From positions 1,365,810 to 1,429,809 of the forward strand of contig JARFIW010001344.1 of NCBI GenBank assembly GCA_036346225.1: DNA of 64,000 nucleotides, in the 5' to 3' direction. How positions within the stretch are numbered: the stretch's first letter is position 1; each line of letters begins with the position of its first letter. The position numbers and the translations under genes were made by a program. Source of the stretch: Platerodrilus igneus. Taxonomy: Eukaryota > Arthropoda > Insecta > Coleoptera > Lycidae. The notes beneath the pieces are model-generated. The model made no database searches. It was not told the DNA's origin and saw only the letters and a program-made list of their open reading frames with translations. Below are positions 62,967 to 64,000 of the stretch, one piece after another.

Positions 62967-64000
62967 TACTAACTATGCGCTACGACCTCCAAATTTCGTA
63001 TAATGTATACGTTGAGACCTCATATATGACGCTATGGCCTCCGAAATCGGAGGCCATAGCGTATTAACTAATTTCGTGCATGTAAATAATCTATAGGGTG
63101 CATAGAGCATAACTGCAAAAATTTTGTGGAGGTCACTATGCCTGTTTTATGATTTCATAGGGGTTTTAGTTCCTTGCGTTAGCCACTGGCGCTAGCGTTT
63201 TGATACATCGTACGGATACTACGAAGAGACCTCCATATATGTTTCCTTCAGTAAATGTTATAATTTTCGTACGATGTGGCCTCTTATTATTGGCAACATT
63301 GCAGTAGCATGGAAGGATAGAAGCGCATCAATTCAACGGTGTGTTTGCGTCTGAATCCAACCAGTAATTAAACTACCGATTTTGCCATAGCATATAATTT
63401 TAGGTGCGTTATGGAGAACAGATTCTTTCCTCCGCATATACAAGTTCCTATGTATTTATACGTATTAATAATTATCGATCTTTGTATAGTTTGATTTTAA
63501 AAAAATCACTTAAGATTGCGGTTTGTCCTAAACAAAATATTATTTGTTCTTAAATCTCATATTACTGTAGCAGTACCATTGTGGTGTAGACATAAATAGA
63601 CTTGTTAATATAATAATGTGCGCCTGAATAAAATGTTGTATTTAGTCTTTATTTGGCGAATTATATACTCAGCATAGAATTCTTCTTGAATTGAGTGTTC
63701 ACTTAAAATTGGTACATCACGGTGTGAAGTAATGCATAAAATAAAATTAACTTAGTCTTCAGGTTTTATAACATTTTCACCCAAATTCTATGATCATATT
63801 CTATAATTACGCTAATTAATATAAAAGCATGTTTACGTTATATTTGTAAACAACTTTATGTTGTGGAAACCACTGTCGTCAAATAATTAATTAGTTAAAT
63901 GCAATAAAACTTTGTTTCGGTCTATTGTCATAGTATTTAGACACGTCAACAACCTCGTGAGTTGTCCTTGAGTGTTTATTGATCGTTGTTCAATTTTAAA
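62967..64000. other. Unique DNA after the microsatellite, no gene seen
   Basis: It holds one strong hairpin (63,029-63,062) and about seven GACCTCC or GGAGGTC-like motifs between 62,984 and 63,275. No ORF, tRNA or element terminus is recognised. Confidence 0.4.
63029..63062. repeat. Perfect 16-bp-arm hairpin
   Basis: ACGCTATGGCCTCCGA, loop AA, TCGGAGGCCATAGCGT. It is perfectly paired and GC-rich relative to its surroundings. It could be a foldback MITE core, a protein-binding dyad or a transcribed hairpin. Confidence 0.75.

Overview
The window is AT-rich, intron-and-repeat type DNA with no operons, no bacterial ribosome-binding sites and no long host open reading frames. It reads as gene-poor repeat DNA from an invertebrate animal, most likely an arthropod. 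The reasons are a non-LTR (RTE/Jockey-like) retrotransposon relic, a Ty1/copia fragment, a decayed multi-copy gene of a type I know from arthropod genomes, a tRNA-derived SINE and very abundant (TA)n tracts. I cannot name the species.

Region 1 (about 1.46-18.3 kb) is a palindromic mosaic. Outer arms (1.46-7.27 kb and 13.4-18.3 kb) are inverted copies of each other. Between them are two more, lower-quality partial copies. Three copies of one hairpin (centres near 7,285, 11,195 and 13,387) act as mirror points. Each outer arm carries an intact 148-codon three-zinc-finger ORF. The left arm and at least two mirrored copies carry a broken piece resembling the C-terminus of a Polinton/adintovirus-type DNA polymerase B. 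The left arm also has an unassigned broken gene. Hairpin-forming ~42-bp repeats lie beside the mirror points, and ~340-bp tandem repeats lie at the outer edges. I read it as a relic of a linear DNA element with hairpin ends, possibly worsened by assembly error.

Region 2 (18.5-25 kb) has no recognisable gene. It holds a GC-rich alternating purine/pyrimidine island, a promoter-like site and a 1.2-kb array of an 8-bp repeat (gatatttt).

Region 3 (25-60.3 kb) is largely tiled by mobile-element-like units whose ends lie directly in (TA)n tracts. Several share an end reading TTGCTGTGA, or TCACAGCAA on the other strand. Two main families are recognisable. Family B has four copies of about 2.1-2.2 kb, most with an internal TATA box and all with a splice-donor-like site. 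Family A has two full copies and one relative. Near the TTGCTGTG end, family B and other units carry one to five copies of a dyad motif (GCCCAA-n-TGGGGC). Set among them are the RTE-like element (33.3-36.6 kb, minus), a decayed DUF7869-like gene (42.7-44.0 kb, minus), a SINE, a copia fragment framed by 106-bp direct repeats, several foldbacks, a foldback holding two tRNA-like sequences, and a 513-bp-spaced repeat unit with a well-formed hammerhead ribozyme (minus, 54,333-54,374).

Region 4 (60.3-64 kb) is a 2.7-kb hexanucleotide microsatellite (TATACA)n, followed by 1 kb of unique DNA with a perfect 16-bp-arm hairpin and scattered GACCTCC motifs. Apart from the zinc-finger ORFs I see no gene likely to make an intact protein.
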